The notes under the pieces are model-generated. The model was given only the letters and a program-made list of their open reading frames with translations, ran no database searches and had not been told where the DNA came from. Shown one piece after another: positions 27,020 to 35,206 of a DNA stretch of 64,000 bases (within the stretch, counting starts at the first letter, position 1; the number at the start of each line of letters is the position of its first letter). The stretch spans positions 2,666,001 through 2,730,000 of the forward strand of contig NZ_CP113910.1 of the NCBI RefSeq assembly GCF_024701375.2. The letters are read 5' to 3'. The translations under genes were made by a program, and so were the position numbers. Origin of the DNA: Streptomyces sp. KMM 9044 (lineage in GTDB: Bacteria > Actinomycetota > Actinomycetes > Streptomycetales > Streptomycetaceae).

Positions 27020-27394
27020 GTGGTGCCTCCTGGTGCAGGAGCCGCGTCGGGGCGGCTCGGGGGTTTCACTGTTCGCACCCAAAGAGTCACCATCCGCTAC
27101 GTTCGTGAACAGGGTGACGGCATCCCGCCCTGGGATGCGGAACGGCACGTCAACGGGAAGCGGGATCCATACGGCCTCGGACACCCCGCGCCTCTTTCCG
27201 GGCGCACCGCTCCGGTTCCGATCCGCTTCAGGTCGGCCGCGGCTCACCAGATCGAATGCCCGACTTTCCATAGCCTTTCGGCTGAATCACTCCTCGGCCT
27301 ATTACCGACTGTCGTCGCGCAAATACCCGCGATAGCCTGTCGGTGATCGATACGAGCACAGCGGGTCGTCAGTACCACGGGGGCGAGGGGGAGC
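27020..27394. other. 375-base gene-free stretch holding repeat copy 1 and the promoter region of the NACHT operon
   Basis: The first part includes the repeat copy at 27066-27154. The rest becomes relatively A+T-rich toward 27250-27350, as expected for promoters. No clear -35/-10 pair can be assigned to the methyltransferase gene at 27395. Confidence 0.6.
27066..27154 (+). repeat. long direct repeat, copy 1
   Basis: This 89-bp stretch starts TCACTGTTCGCACCC and ends GCACGTCAAC. It aligns without gaps to 32572-32660 at about 70 of 89 positions by eye. Copy 2 sits immediately upstream of the HTH gene at 32672, so it is probably promoter and leader sequence. The two copies bracket the four-gene HEPN-NACHT-FGE operon. 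Confidence 0.8.
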
Positions 27395-28171
27395 GTGGAG
27401 CGGGGCGACGTGCGGGGGCACTACGAGGAGTTGGCGGCCGAGTACGACGAGCACTGGGCCTACGGTCCGGACTACATCGCCTGGATGTCCGGTCGGATCG
27501 CCGAGACGCTGCGACTCACACCCACGGACCGAATCGCTGACGTTGGCGCCGGTACCGGCCTGTTTGCCAGGGGGGTGGCCGGGCAGCTCCGGCCGCACCG
27601 GCCCATCCTCTGCATTGACCCCTCCGAGGCGATGCTGCGCCAACTCGGCACACCTCCCTCATCTGGTCTGACGCCTGTGGTCGCCTCCGCCGAGGACATC
27701 ACTGAGGGCCGTACGCGGCTGCCGTACCGGCGACTTGATGCGATGTGGCTCAAGGAATCGGTGCATCATCTGGCCGACCCGGGGCGCACGCTCAAGGGTC
27801 TCGTCGGCCAACTGGCGCCTGGTGGCCGACTGTTGGTGGTATTGCTCCCTGCCAGCATCCGGTACCCGCTGTTCGAGGCGGCTCTCACCCGGTTCGAGGA
27901 GTTGCAGCCGGACCCGGCGCACATGGTGGAGCATCTGCGCACTGCCGGGCTGGAGGTGCACCTCACTCATGTCGAGCACGAGTTGCGCATCGACCGGGAC
28001 CGGTACTTCGGCATGGTGCGCGCCCGTTATATGTCACTGCTCTCCACCTTCAGTGACAGCGAGATCGAGAAGGGCATCGAGGAGATGTGTGCCGCCCACC
28101 CGGAGCCTGTGCTGGTGTTTCCCGACCGGTTCGCGTTCGTCCTGGGGCAGCACCGGAAGGAGTCCGCATGA
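27395..28171 (+). CDS. class I SAM-dependent methyltransferase, first gene of the NACHT operon
   Basis: A 258-residue protein from the GTG at 27395 (MERGDVRGHYEELAAEYDEHW). The SAM-binding motif IADVGAGTGLFARGVAG and the acidic loop ILCIDPSEAML are clear, followed by SAEDITEG and the family's LKESVHHLADP. It resembles UbiE/small-molecule methyltransferases rather than DNA methylases, having no NPPY-type motif. Its stop overlaps the start of the NACHT gene as ATGA, so the two are coupled. The substrate is unknown; modification of the small protein, the NTPase or a signalling metabolite are all conceivable. Confidence 0.85.
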   Translation: MERGDVRGHYEELAAEYDEHWAYGPDYIAWMSGRIAETLRLTPTDRIADVGAGTGLFARGVAGQLRPHRPILCIDPSEAMLRQLGTPPSSGLTPVVASAEDITEGRTRLPYRRLDAMWLKESVHHLADPGRTLKGLVGQLAPGGRLLVVLLPASIRYPLFEAALTRFEELQPDPAHMVEHLRTAGLEVHLTHVEHELRIDRDRYFGMVRARYMSLLSTFSDSEIEKGIEEMCAAHPEPVLVFPDRFAFVLGQHRKESA

Positions 28172-30819
28172 GTACCGTGGTCGACGAGCGGTTACGACGG
28201 CTGCGGAGTGAGCTGGACGATCACTCCCGGATCGCCGACCGGCTGGGGCTCGACCTCGAACGGCCGCTGCGGTCCCTGAACGACGGCTATCCCGAGAACG
28301 CGGTGGCCCTCATCGGCAAGCTGACCGAGAGGCTGCTCAAGGAGCTGTGGCGTCACCACGGTATTGAGGGTGATCCCTCGACGAAGACCCTGAACGACCT
28401 CGTCAAGCGCTGCCGACCGCACATTCGGAGCAGCACGGTCATGGGCGCGCTCGACGACATCCGACGGTTGCGCAACCGGTCCACCCATGACGGGTACGAC
28501 ATCAGTGAAGAGGACGGATTGCTGGCGGCCCGCCGCCTCATCGACGTACTGGTGTGGTTCACCGAGACCGGAAGCCCGGCTCTTCTCGGCGACGAGCCGG
28601 ACGTGGCACCGGAGGTGGCGCGCCGCTGCGAGTTCCTCGCCGGGCTCTACGTCACCCTCGGCTACCGGCAGGCCAAGCGGTTCGTCCTCAGCCCCAACAC
28701 TGTGTACCAGTTGTTCTGTCGCGAATCGGGGATGCGTCTGGAGTACGTGGAGCTATTGCTCTCCAGGGACGCCAACGACCTGGGAACGGTACTCTCCGCG
28801 AGCGGGGGCGATCTGCTGCGCACCAAGTTGCCCAAGCTCACCCGGTTCGTCGTGCTGGACGGCGTGGGCGCGGGGCCCGGCGCCCTCCACCAGCTACTGG
28901 GGACGGACTTCCGGATCGTGCCCTACGACGGTTTCGTCGACACCATCGTCAGTCTGGAGACGCACCTCTCCGGACTCACATCCGTCAGTGGGTCCTGCGA
29001 GCCGCGGGCCGCCGTCGCAGCGGCGACACTCACCACGGATCCGCGCACCGGCGAGCAGAAGGTGGAACAGTCCAGCGACGCTGCGGAGTTGCTGACCCGC
29101 CTGGCGTGCGGCAGCGCGAACGTCCTGGTGACCGGTCGTCCGGGAAGCGGCAAAAGCACGCTCCTGCGCTCGCTCGCCCTCAATCCGGAACTTCGCCGTT
29201 TCCGCTTCTACTTCGATCTCGGTCTCAAACCGAAGGACGAACCGTTCTCCGAGTACGCGGCCCGGCTCCTGGCGCCGGCCATGGGACCGGAGCGCTCCCG
29301 CGCCTGGGACCTCTTCCTCTACCTGATCCGCTCCGGAACCGCGCTGTGCGTACTCGACGCCATCGACGAGGGCATCGAGGAACCCAGTCCAGACGGGTTC
29401 CTGAAACTCTTCACCGACCTCGCGGCCGTCCTGTCCGCCGAGTCGGCGGTGGTCATGAGCTCTCGGGTGTCGTTCCTCGCGGACTCGCCCCAGGTACGTC
29501 AGTTGCTGGACAGCGGAGCGGGCCGGTCCGAGCAACTGGTCGAACAGATGTACGTGAACGGCATCGATCCGTCCCGTGTCCCGCACTTCCACGTCGTGCG
29601 TCTGGCCGATCCTGGGGCCACCCCGCTGGAGAAGCGCGTCACGGCGGCCCTGGAGCTTCCCTCGGGACAGGCACTCGGCGACATCCTGGGCGCGCATTTC
29701 ACGCGGACACTGACCGAGCGCGGTTGCGCCGGCCTGGAGGAGCGGATGCCTTCCGCTTTCGGGTGGGCCTTCCTGAACGGCCGGACAACCTTCTCCCTAC
29801 TCGACGTTCACAGGGAGTTGGGGGCCGGTGCCTTCTCGGACGCACGTCTCGGTCTTGACACATGCGTTCTCGCGCCACTGCTGCGCCCGGCAGGACCGGA
29901 CCACGTCGCCTTCGTACATACGGCGTACCAGGAGCTGCTGGCCGCCCACTATCTGGCGGAGCACGCGCACCTGAACGCGGCGGCAGACGTTCCGGGCGGC
30001 GCCTTCCTCACGGAGCAGGTACGCGTCTTCCTCGCGAGCATGCCCGGCGCAGCGGAGACCGACGACTGCGTACTGCCGGCCGGAGCGTACGTGGTCGGCC
30101 CGGCCGAGCGGCTGCTGATCCGCCGTGTCTCACGCGCCGTTCGCTTCGACCGCCATGCGGTGACGGTCGCCCGCTACCGCCGTTTCCTGGATGCCCTCGA
30201 AGCAGACGGCACCTCACAGTGGGACCACCCGGACCAGCCCGCGCACGTCACACACCGCCCCTGGACCGACCGGCTGAGGCATCCGGACTACTACGAGAAT
30301 CCGCGCTACTCCGATCACCCGGCCGTCTGCGTGAACTGGTGGAGCGCGTACGCGTTCGCCGCGTTCGAGGGCAAGCGCCTGCCAACCTCCCTGGAATGGG
30401 AGGCTGCCGCACGCGGTACGGACGGGCGTCTGTTCCCGTGGGGCGACACGTCCGACAGCAGCCGCGTCAACTGCGCGGACTCCTGGGTCGGGCGGCCCGT
30501 CGTGACGTACCAGGCGTGGTATCGCGATTTCGCGGGTGACGCCGTCCGGGAGGCAGGCGCCTCCCCCGTAGGGGAACACCCTGGCAACCGCTCGCCCTTC
30601 GGCGTCCTCGACATGGTGGGCAACTGCTGGGAATGGACGTCGACCAGCCTGAGCGATCCCGGGGAAGCCGTGATCTGCGGCGGCAGCTACGACAACCCGA
30701 TGCGCGCGGTGCAGGCCAGCAGCAAGGGCGTCTACCGGAAGCGCGGCGGGAGCAACGCGGTCGGTTTCCGGTGCGTGCAGGACATCGACACCGACAAGAC
30801 GAAGGAGGCACAGACGTGA
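28168..30819 (+). CDS. HEPN-like - NACHT NTPase - FGE/C-type-lectin-fold protein
   Basis: This 883-residue protein has three parts. Residues 1-135 are all-helical and contain RNRSTH at 102-107, which fits the HEPN ribonuclease motif RNxxxH. Residues about 310-600 form a NACHT-type STAND NTPase, with Walker A GRPGSGKST at 323-331 and Walker B VLDAIDEG near 395-402. Residues about 640-875 form a formylglycine-generating-enzyme-like domain (VTVARYRRFLDAL, LPTSLEWEAAARG, FGVLDMVGNCWEWTS, VGFRC) that lacks the catalytic cysteine pair, so it is probably a recognition scaffold. Effector, switch and sensor in one chain is the layout of NLR-like antiphage proteins. Codon 9 is TTA (28192-28194), a bldA-dependent leucine codon. 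Confidence 0.82.
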   Translation: MSTVVDERLRRLRSELDDHSRIADRLGLDLERPLRSLNDGYPENAVALIGKLTERLLKELWRHHGIEGDPSTKTLNDLVKRCRPHIRSSTVMGALDDIRRLRNRSTHDGYDISEEDGLLAARRLIDVLVWFTETGSPALLGDEPDVAPEVARRCEFLAGLYVTLGYRQAKRFVLSPNTVYQLFCRESGMRLEYVELLLSRDANDLGTVLSASGGDLLRTKLPKLTRFVVLDGVGAGPGALHQLLGTDFRIVPYDGFVDTIVSLETHLSGLTSVSGSCEPRAAVAAATLTTDPRTGEQKVEQSSDAAELLTRLACGSANVLVTGRPGSGKSTLLRSLALNPELRRFRFYFDLGLKPKDEPFSEYAARLLAPAMGPERSRAWDLFLYLIRSGTALCVLDAIDEGIEEPSPDGFLKLFTDLAAVLSAESAVVMSSRVSFLADSPQVRQLLDSGAGRSEQLVEQMYVNGIDPSRVPHFHVVRLADPGATPLEKRVTAALELPSGQALGDILGAHFTRTLTERGCAGLEERMPSAFGWAFLNGRTTFSLLDVHRELGAGAFSDARLGLDTCVLAPLLRPAGPDHVAFVHTAYQELLAAHYLAEHAHLNAAADVPGGAFLTEQVRVFLASMPGAAETDDCVLPAGAYVVGPAERLLIRRVSRAVRFDRHAVTVARYRRFLDALEADGTSQWDHPDQPAHVTHRPWTDRLRHPDYYENPRYSDHPAVCVNWWSAYAFAAFEGKRLPTSLEWEAAARGTDGRLFPWGDTSDSSRVNCADSWVGRPVVTYQAWYRDFAGDAVREAGASPVGEHPGNRSPFGVLDMVGNCWEWTSTSLSDPGEAVICGGSYDNPMRAVQASSKGVYRKRGGSNAVGFRCVQDIDTDKTKEAQT

Positions 30820-31082
30820 GCGGCGGTGGGCCCCGGCATGGAACGATCACCGACAGAAGACCGAGCGGCGGAGGAGCTAACGGCTCCCTGGGCTCGTACA
30901 TCGTCCGGGACGACGAGGAGGAGCGGTACTACGGCTTTGACTACCGGCAGATCGTGACGGAGGGGTTCCGGACCATCCGCACCGGCGAACACGTCCGCTT
31001 CCACGTCAGCGCCGAGAGCCCAGACCGGGCGGAGTTCGTCATCCGCCTCGACCAGCCCGACCCTGCCGAGTACTACGCGTGA
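30816..31082 (+). CDS. 88-residue protein, possible OB/cold-shock-like fold
   Basis: The GTG overlaps the stop of the NACHT gene (GTGA), and its own stop overlaps the GTG of the next gene. The N-terminal 20 residues are Gly/Arg-rich. The remainder (GSYIVRDDEEERYYGFDYRQ, then a V-x-F-x-V segment and a C-terminal acidic tail) looks like a small beta-barrel and vaguely recalls cold-shock domains. That fold assignment is a guess from pattern only. Strict coupling to its neighbours says that it works with the NACHT protein and the membrane protein. Confidence 0.72.
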   Translation: MSGGGPRHGTITDRRPSGGGANGSLGSYIVRDDEEERYYGFDYRQIVTEGFRTIRTGEHVRFHVSAESPDRAEFVIRLDQPDPAEYYA

Positions 31083-32365
31083 CCGCTTCTCCTCCACCGC
31101 TCGACGAGGTGACCGGGGCGCGCCAGGAACTGACCGTCGTCCTGCCCGTAAGGCTGCTGCGCATTCCCGGCTGGCCCGAAGGCCCCTTTCCGTTCGAGCT
31201 GGGCAGCCGTCGCACCGACGCCCCGACCCGGTCCACCTATTTCGCCCCGGCCTCCGCCCGCGCCCTCTACGGGGCATCCGGGCGGCGCCTTCGCTGGCAC
31301 CGTCCACTGGACGTCAAACACGACGGTCTGACCCTGCTGGGAATGGAGCTCGTGCGCACGGCCACCGCCCGCAATCCCGACCACGCGCTCGGAGTATTGC
31401 ACTTCAGTGCCGAAAGGCCACTGCTGCCCGTATTGAGAGCTCTCGCCGGGCGGCGATCGGCCACCGTCGGCGATCCGCTCACCGGCCCGTTCGACCCGGC
31501 CGAGCTCCTCACCGGCATCGCCGACATCCGGAACCACGCCGCGCCATTCGCGATCGCCCGGCCCTACACGATCGCCTTCCTGACCCCGACCTCGCAGCAC
31601 ACACCAGCACTCCGCACCGGCGCGGACGAACACCTGCCCGCCACCGCGGACCAGTGGCTGTGGCAACTGGCGTCACGGTCCACACACGAGGACTTCCCCG
31701 TCCCACCGGAGACCGCCGGCGAACAGCTCAAGGACACCTTGAGGATCTCCGCCGACTGGAGCGCCCTGGTACTCCGGCAGGGAGCCGCCTTCCTCGGCCA
31801 CCGGCCCGACACCGGCACCGGCGACTTCTTCGAATTCGGCGCACTGCACTCACGCACCGTCTATCTCGACGCGCTACTCCTCGGCTCCCTTCAGCGCGAT
31901 CACATCGACGAGCTCACCGACGAGCTCTCCGACGTGTTCAACTCCTCGGGGCTCGCCCGTCGCGTGGCCATCCTGGAACGGAACATCGCCCACTTCCGCA
32001 GCACCTACTGGCGACAGCACCTCACCGCCCACGGGCCGGCCAACGACCTGCTGCTCGCCTTCCAGCACCAGCACCGACTGCCGGCCCGCTTCGGCGAGAT
32101 CCTGGCCGAGGCCGCCGACTACAGCAGGCTCGTCCAGACACAGGAGAGCCAACAGATCGGCGCTGCCCTGGGCGTTCTCACCATTCTCGGCCTGCCCCTG
32201 GGGACCGCCCTCGGCATCCTGCAAGTCATCGGCGACGAATCGATGACACATCTCCTCATCGCCGTCGCGCTGTCGATCGCCACGGCGGGCGCCATTCTCA
32301 CCACACGGTACGGCCGCATGGTCCTGTCCTCGCTGCGGGGTGGAGACGCACGGCGACAGCCGTGA
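31079..32365 (+). CDS. 428-residue protein with C-terminal two-helix membrane hairpin
   Basis: This is the last gene of the NACHT operon, coupled by GTGA overlap. About 360 soluble residues, including a long helical region (DELTDELSDVFNSSGLARRV... FRSTYWRQHL), precede two hydrophobic helices, IGAALGVLTILGLPLGTALG and LLIAVALSIATAGAILTT, and a short basic tail. The long-helix-then-two-TM order resembles CorA-type channels, although the GMN signature is absent. In conflict operons with an NTPase such a protein would be a natural membrane-disrupting or pore-forming effector. That role is inferred. Confidence 0.75.
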   Translation: MTASPPPLDEVTGARQELTVVLPVRLLRIPGWPEGPFPFELGSRRTDAPTRSTYFAPASARALYGASGRRLRWHRPLDVKHDGLTLLGMELVRTATARNPDHALGVLHFSAERPLLPVLRALAGRRSATVGDPLTGPFDPAELLTGIADIRNHAAPFAIARPYTIAFLTPTSQHTPALRTGADEHLPATADQWLWQLASRSTHEDFPVPPETAGEQLKDTLRISADWSALVLRQGAAFLGHRPDTGTGDFFEFGALHSRTVYLDALLLGSLQRDHIDELTDELSDVFNSSGLARRVAILERNIAHFRSTYWRQHLTAHGPANDLLLAFQHQHRLPARFGEILAEAADYSRLVQTQESQQIGAALGVLTILGLPLGTALGILQVIGDESMTHLLIAVALSIATAGAILTTRYGRMVLSSLRGGDARRQP

Positions 32366-32671
32366 TGGAACGAGGCGCTTGAGGCCACAGCGTGGTGCAG
32401 GTCAAGGCATCGCCCTTTCGCCAGAGTTGGGCTGCCACAGCTGGCACCTGCGTCTGTCCCGGTGGCCGGCGCCGAGCCCTCGAACTGCGGCAGGAAGTGT
32501 CGCCATGCGGACGGAGATACCCGGTCCGGCGCATGCCGTGCGGGAGTTGCTCTGGGGGCAGCTCCGGAATCTCACTGTTCGCACCCGTGAAATCACTATG
32601 CGCCACTACCGTGAACAGGGTGGCGGCATTCCACCCGGGGGTGCCGGACAGCACGTCAACAGGGGAAGCAC
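32366..32671. other. 306-base gene-free stretch holding repeat copy 2
   Basis: This is the region between the membrane-protein gene and the HTH gene. Apart from the direct-repeat copy at 32572-32660, which should contain the promoter of the HTH gene, nothing coding is supported on either strand. Confidence 0.6.
32572..32660 (+). repeat. long direct repeat, copy 2
   Basis: This copy is homologous, ungapped, to 27066-27154 and ends 11 bases before the ATG of the HTH gene. It shares the leading TCACTGTTCGCACCC and the core CGTGAACAGGGTG. It probably includes the promoter and leader of the HTH gene. Confidence 0.8.
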
Positions 32672-33520
32672 ATGGCCTCCGAGACCCAGAAGCTCGACCC
32701 GTCCCGCTCGGCGCGGGACCTCTACGGCACGGAACTGCGCCGCCAGCGCCAGCTTGCCGGAGTGTCCCTGGACCGGCTGTCCGACATCGTGAACTACAGC
32801 AAGACCCAGCTCCACGGCGTCGAGACCGCCGAGCGCCTGCCCCTGCCCCCGCTCTCCTCCAAGCTCGACGCCGCGTTCGGCACGGGCGGGCTGTTCGAGG
32901 GCCTGTGGAGCATCATCCAGCGGGAGCGCTACCCCGACCGCTACCGCCGCTTCATGGAACTCGCCGACCAGGCCACCGACATCCACGAATACGCCGGGCA
33001 CCTGGTACCGGGACTGCTCCAGACACCGGCGTACGCGCGGGCGCTGCTGCGGGTGGGAGACCCGGAGGCGTCGGGGGAAGAGATCGAGCGGAAGGTGGAG
33101 CTTCGGGTGGGGAGGCAGGGGCGGCTGGGGGAAGGGGATGGGCCCCGCTTGTGGGCACTCCTGGAGGAGGGCGTTCTACGACGCCCTGTCGGAGGTCCGG
33201 CAACCGCGCGCGAACAGCTCCGGGCTCTGCTGTCGTTCGCCGAGTCACCGCGCATCGAGGTGCAGGTCATCCCGTGCGCACATGGGGAACACGCACTGCT
33301 CGACAGCACCCTGACGCTCCTCACACTGCCGAACACCACGGCGGTTGCTTACGTAGAGAGCAACTACTCCGGCCAACTCATCGAGGATCCGGCCGAGTCC
33401 ATGAAGCGGCGTCGGGCTTACGATCTACTCAGGGCCAACGCCCTGTCGCCGCGGGAGTCAGCCGCGGTGATCGAAGCAGCGATGAAAGGTTTCAACCCGT
33501 GCGAGCAGCAATCGGACTGA
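32672..33520 (+). CDS. XRE-family HTH regulator with DUF5753-type domain
   Basis: A 282-residue protein starts MASETQKLDPSRSARDLYGT. Residues about 15-75 are a helix-turn-helix (LRRQRQLAGVSLDRLSDIVNYSKTQLHGVE). The rest matches the DUF5753 pattern of Streptomyces regulators (YAGHLVPGLLQTPAYARALL, IEVQVIPCAHGEHALLDSTL, TAVAYVESNYSGQLIEDPA). The following small gene is DUF397, and this pair is one of the many Scr1-type regulator/DUF397 modules in Streptomyces, related to the bldB/whiJ-like systems. They are thought to act as linked regulator and antagonist; targets here are unknown. Confidence 0.88.
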   Translation: MASETQKLDPSRSARDLYGTELRRQRQLAGVSLDRLSDIVNYSKTQLHGVETAERLPLPPLSSKLDAAFGTGGLFEGLWSIIQRERYPDRYRRFMELADQATDIHEYAGHLVPGLLQTPAYARALLRVGDPEASGEEIERKVELRVGRQGRLGEGDGPRLWALLEEGVLRRPVGGPATAREQLRALLSFAESPRIEVQVIPCAHGEHALLDSTLTLLTLPNTTAVAYVESNYSGQLIEDPAESMKRRRAYDLLRANALSPRESAAVIEAAMKGFNPCEQQSD

Positions 33521-33705
33521 GCCCTATACGGTGGCGCAAGTCGAGCTACAGCAACGTGGACGGGGGCAACTGCCTTGAGGTCGCCGACGGCTTCCCTGAC
33601 GCTGTGCCCGTCCGGGACAGCAAGGCCGCGGAGGGCCCTATCCTGATGATCCCCCGTCCAGCCTGGACACAGTTCGTTGGAAGCATCAAACACACTTCGA
33701 AGTAG
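33499..33705 (+). CDS. DUF397 small protein
   Basis: A 68-residue protein from the GTG at 33499, overlapping the end of the HTH gene by 22 bases. It contains the DUF397 signature: WRKSSYSNVDGGNCLEVADG, then VPVRDSKAAEGPIL and the ending AWTQFVGSIK. DUF397 proteins accompany DUF5753 regulators and probably modulate them. Confidence 0.9.
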   Translation: MRAAIGLSPIRWRKSSYSNVDGGNCLEVADGFPDAVPVRDSKAAEGPILMIPRPAWTQFVGSIKHTSK

Positions 33706-33763
33706 GGGACAGCGACGGGCCGTAGCAGGGCCCGGCCACGGTGTGACAAAATGCGGCATCCCC

Positions 33764-35206
33764 TCAGCTGGTTACGCCCGCGTGCTGAGCCACAGCCTCT
33801 TCCAGCCGCAAAAGGGCCCGGTCTTCCTTGCGATCGGCCTCATCACGCTGGCTGTGGGCCTGGCGGACGGTTTCGGCAATTCGCTCGCGGTCTTCTCCAG
33901 CCAAGGCCGGTACCGGAATCGCAGCGCATAGCTCGGGGTGAATGTCCTGCTGCTTTCCGCCTGTCGAGCATGAACGAAGCACTCGAAACACACATTCCGA
34001 GCGCAGGAAAGCGAACAGGTAAGCTCCGCTGTAGCCAGCGAGCCCCGGACGTACGCGCAGAAAATGTTCAGAGAATGCGAAAGACCGCCAGGAGCCAGCA
34101 GCAAAGAGCGCCCGCCCATACACCTCATTTTCGCCGAGAGTACCCTGCGAAGCGATCAAAACCGTCTCGTCCTCCGCCAGCACATCCTTCGAGGTGTGCG
34201 CCTTGCTGATCCATCGCCCTTCCGGCCGAAGCCAGAACGCTTGACGCTGGCCCACCAGTCGGTAGCTGTATGTGTCCCCGGGCTCGCCGTCGACGCGCGG
34301 AAAGCGCAGGCCACGACTCATCTGGCCGCCCTTGCAAAACTCCCCCAGCGTCACATGCTCAACCTCCCCCAGTCGCCGCAGTATCTTTCGCGCCCGTGGC
34401 TGAAAGTTCAGCGGCCGCAGCGTCGTCGTATCCAACCCACGCTGCGCGAACCCGAGATCCCGTCCCTGCTCGTGCCACCGCAGGTCGAGCAGATCCCCGA
34501 GTCCCGCGGTCTCGAACAGGTCCCGCGTCGCCTGATGCACGCCGCTCTGGTACGCCGCCCGCAATGAGGCGGCTTCCTCCATTAGTTCATGGATCTCCTT
34601 CTCCACCGCCTCACCGAAGCGCGGCACCCGGATCTCCTCGATGTGGTCCGGCGCGATATGCCTGATGGCGGACCCATACACGCCACCCCTGACCAGCACT
34701 TCCCCGAAGCGGCTCGACAGGAATGTGTACAGGTACCCCGGCTTGATCTTGTTCTGGTCGGGAGTGACCTTGATGACGTCCTCCGACGACCAGTACCCCT
34801 CCATGTCGGGTCGCACATACGCGCGTCGGCCGGCGTTGAATCCCGAGCGCGAGATCATCGTCATGCCGGGCTGAAGTTCCAGGTAATGCAGACTGGACGA
34901 TTCCGCATCGGTCTTCTTTAGCCGGGGCAACGAGCTCAGGTCGGCAACCAGCATGTCTTTGCTGCCCACGAAGGGAACACTGTGCTCAGGGGTGCTGACA
35001 TAGACCCGCCGGAACAGCGGGCCACTGTTGACGCCCCCGCCGTACCCCGCCGTCAGCTCCCGCAGCGGCGCCTTCTCCACCGTGAGCCGTTCCAGCAGCT
35101 GCTGGGTGGCGAAGGCCCCCGACAGGTACGGCTTGGCAACCAGCCGCAGCCCCTGCCGGTCGAGCCAGCTCCGCATGGCCGGGTTGCCCCGCTCGGCGAT
35201 CTTCAC
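33764..35206 (-). CDS. type I restriction specificity (HsdS-like) subunit
   Basis: A 480-residue protein begins MKIAERGNPAMRSWLDRQGL. It has two halves resembling target-recognition domains: one ending ...YLYTFLSSRFGEVLVRGGVYGSAIRHI, the other ...AYLFAFLRSECVFRVLRSCSTGGKQQDI. Each is followed by a helical spacer (VEKEIHELMEEAASLRAAYQ; RIAETVRQAHSQRDEADRK), the classical HsdS plan. Its start overlaps the stop of the methylase gene by ATGA. No HsdR motor subunit is in the window. In the MADS gene set this would correspond to MAD5 as I recall it. It faces the plus-strand DUF397 gene, marking the break in the locus. Confidence 0.85.
   Translation of the reverse strand: MKIAERGNPAMRSWLDRQGLRLVAKPYLSGAFATQQLLERLTVEKAPLRELTAGYGGGVNSGPLFRRVYVSTPEHSVPFVGSKDMLVADLSSLPRLKKTDAESSSLHYLELQPGMTMISRSGFNAGRRAYVRPDMEGYWSSEDVIKVTPDQNKIKPGYLYTFLSSRFGEVLVRGGVYGSAIRHIAPDHIEEIRVPRFGEAVEKEIHELMEEAASLRAAYQSGVHQATRDLFETAGLGDLLDLRWHEQGRDLGFAQRGLDTTTLRPLNFQPRARKILRRLGEVEHVTLGEFCKGGQMSRGLRFPRVDGEPGDTYSYRLVGQRQAFWLRPEGRWISKAHTSKDVLAEDETVLIASQGTLGENEVYGRALFAAGSWRSFAFSEHFLRVRPGLAGYSGAYLFAFLRSECVFRVLRSCSTGGKQQDIHPELCAAIPVPALAGEDRERIAETVRQAHSQRDEADRKEDRALLRLEEAVAQHAGVTS

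Noticed and set aside
28168..30819. Diversity-generating retroelement, because FGE/C-type-lectin domains with NTPases are typical variable proteins
   Set aside because: No reverse transcriptase gene, template repeat or accessory Avd-like gene is visible in the window.
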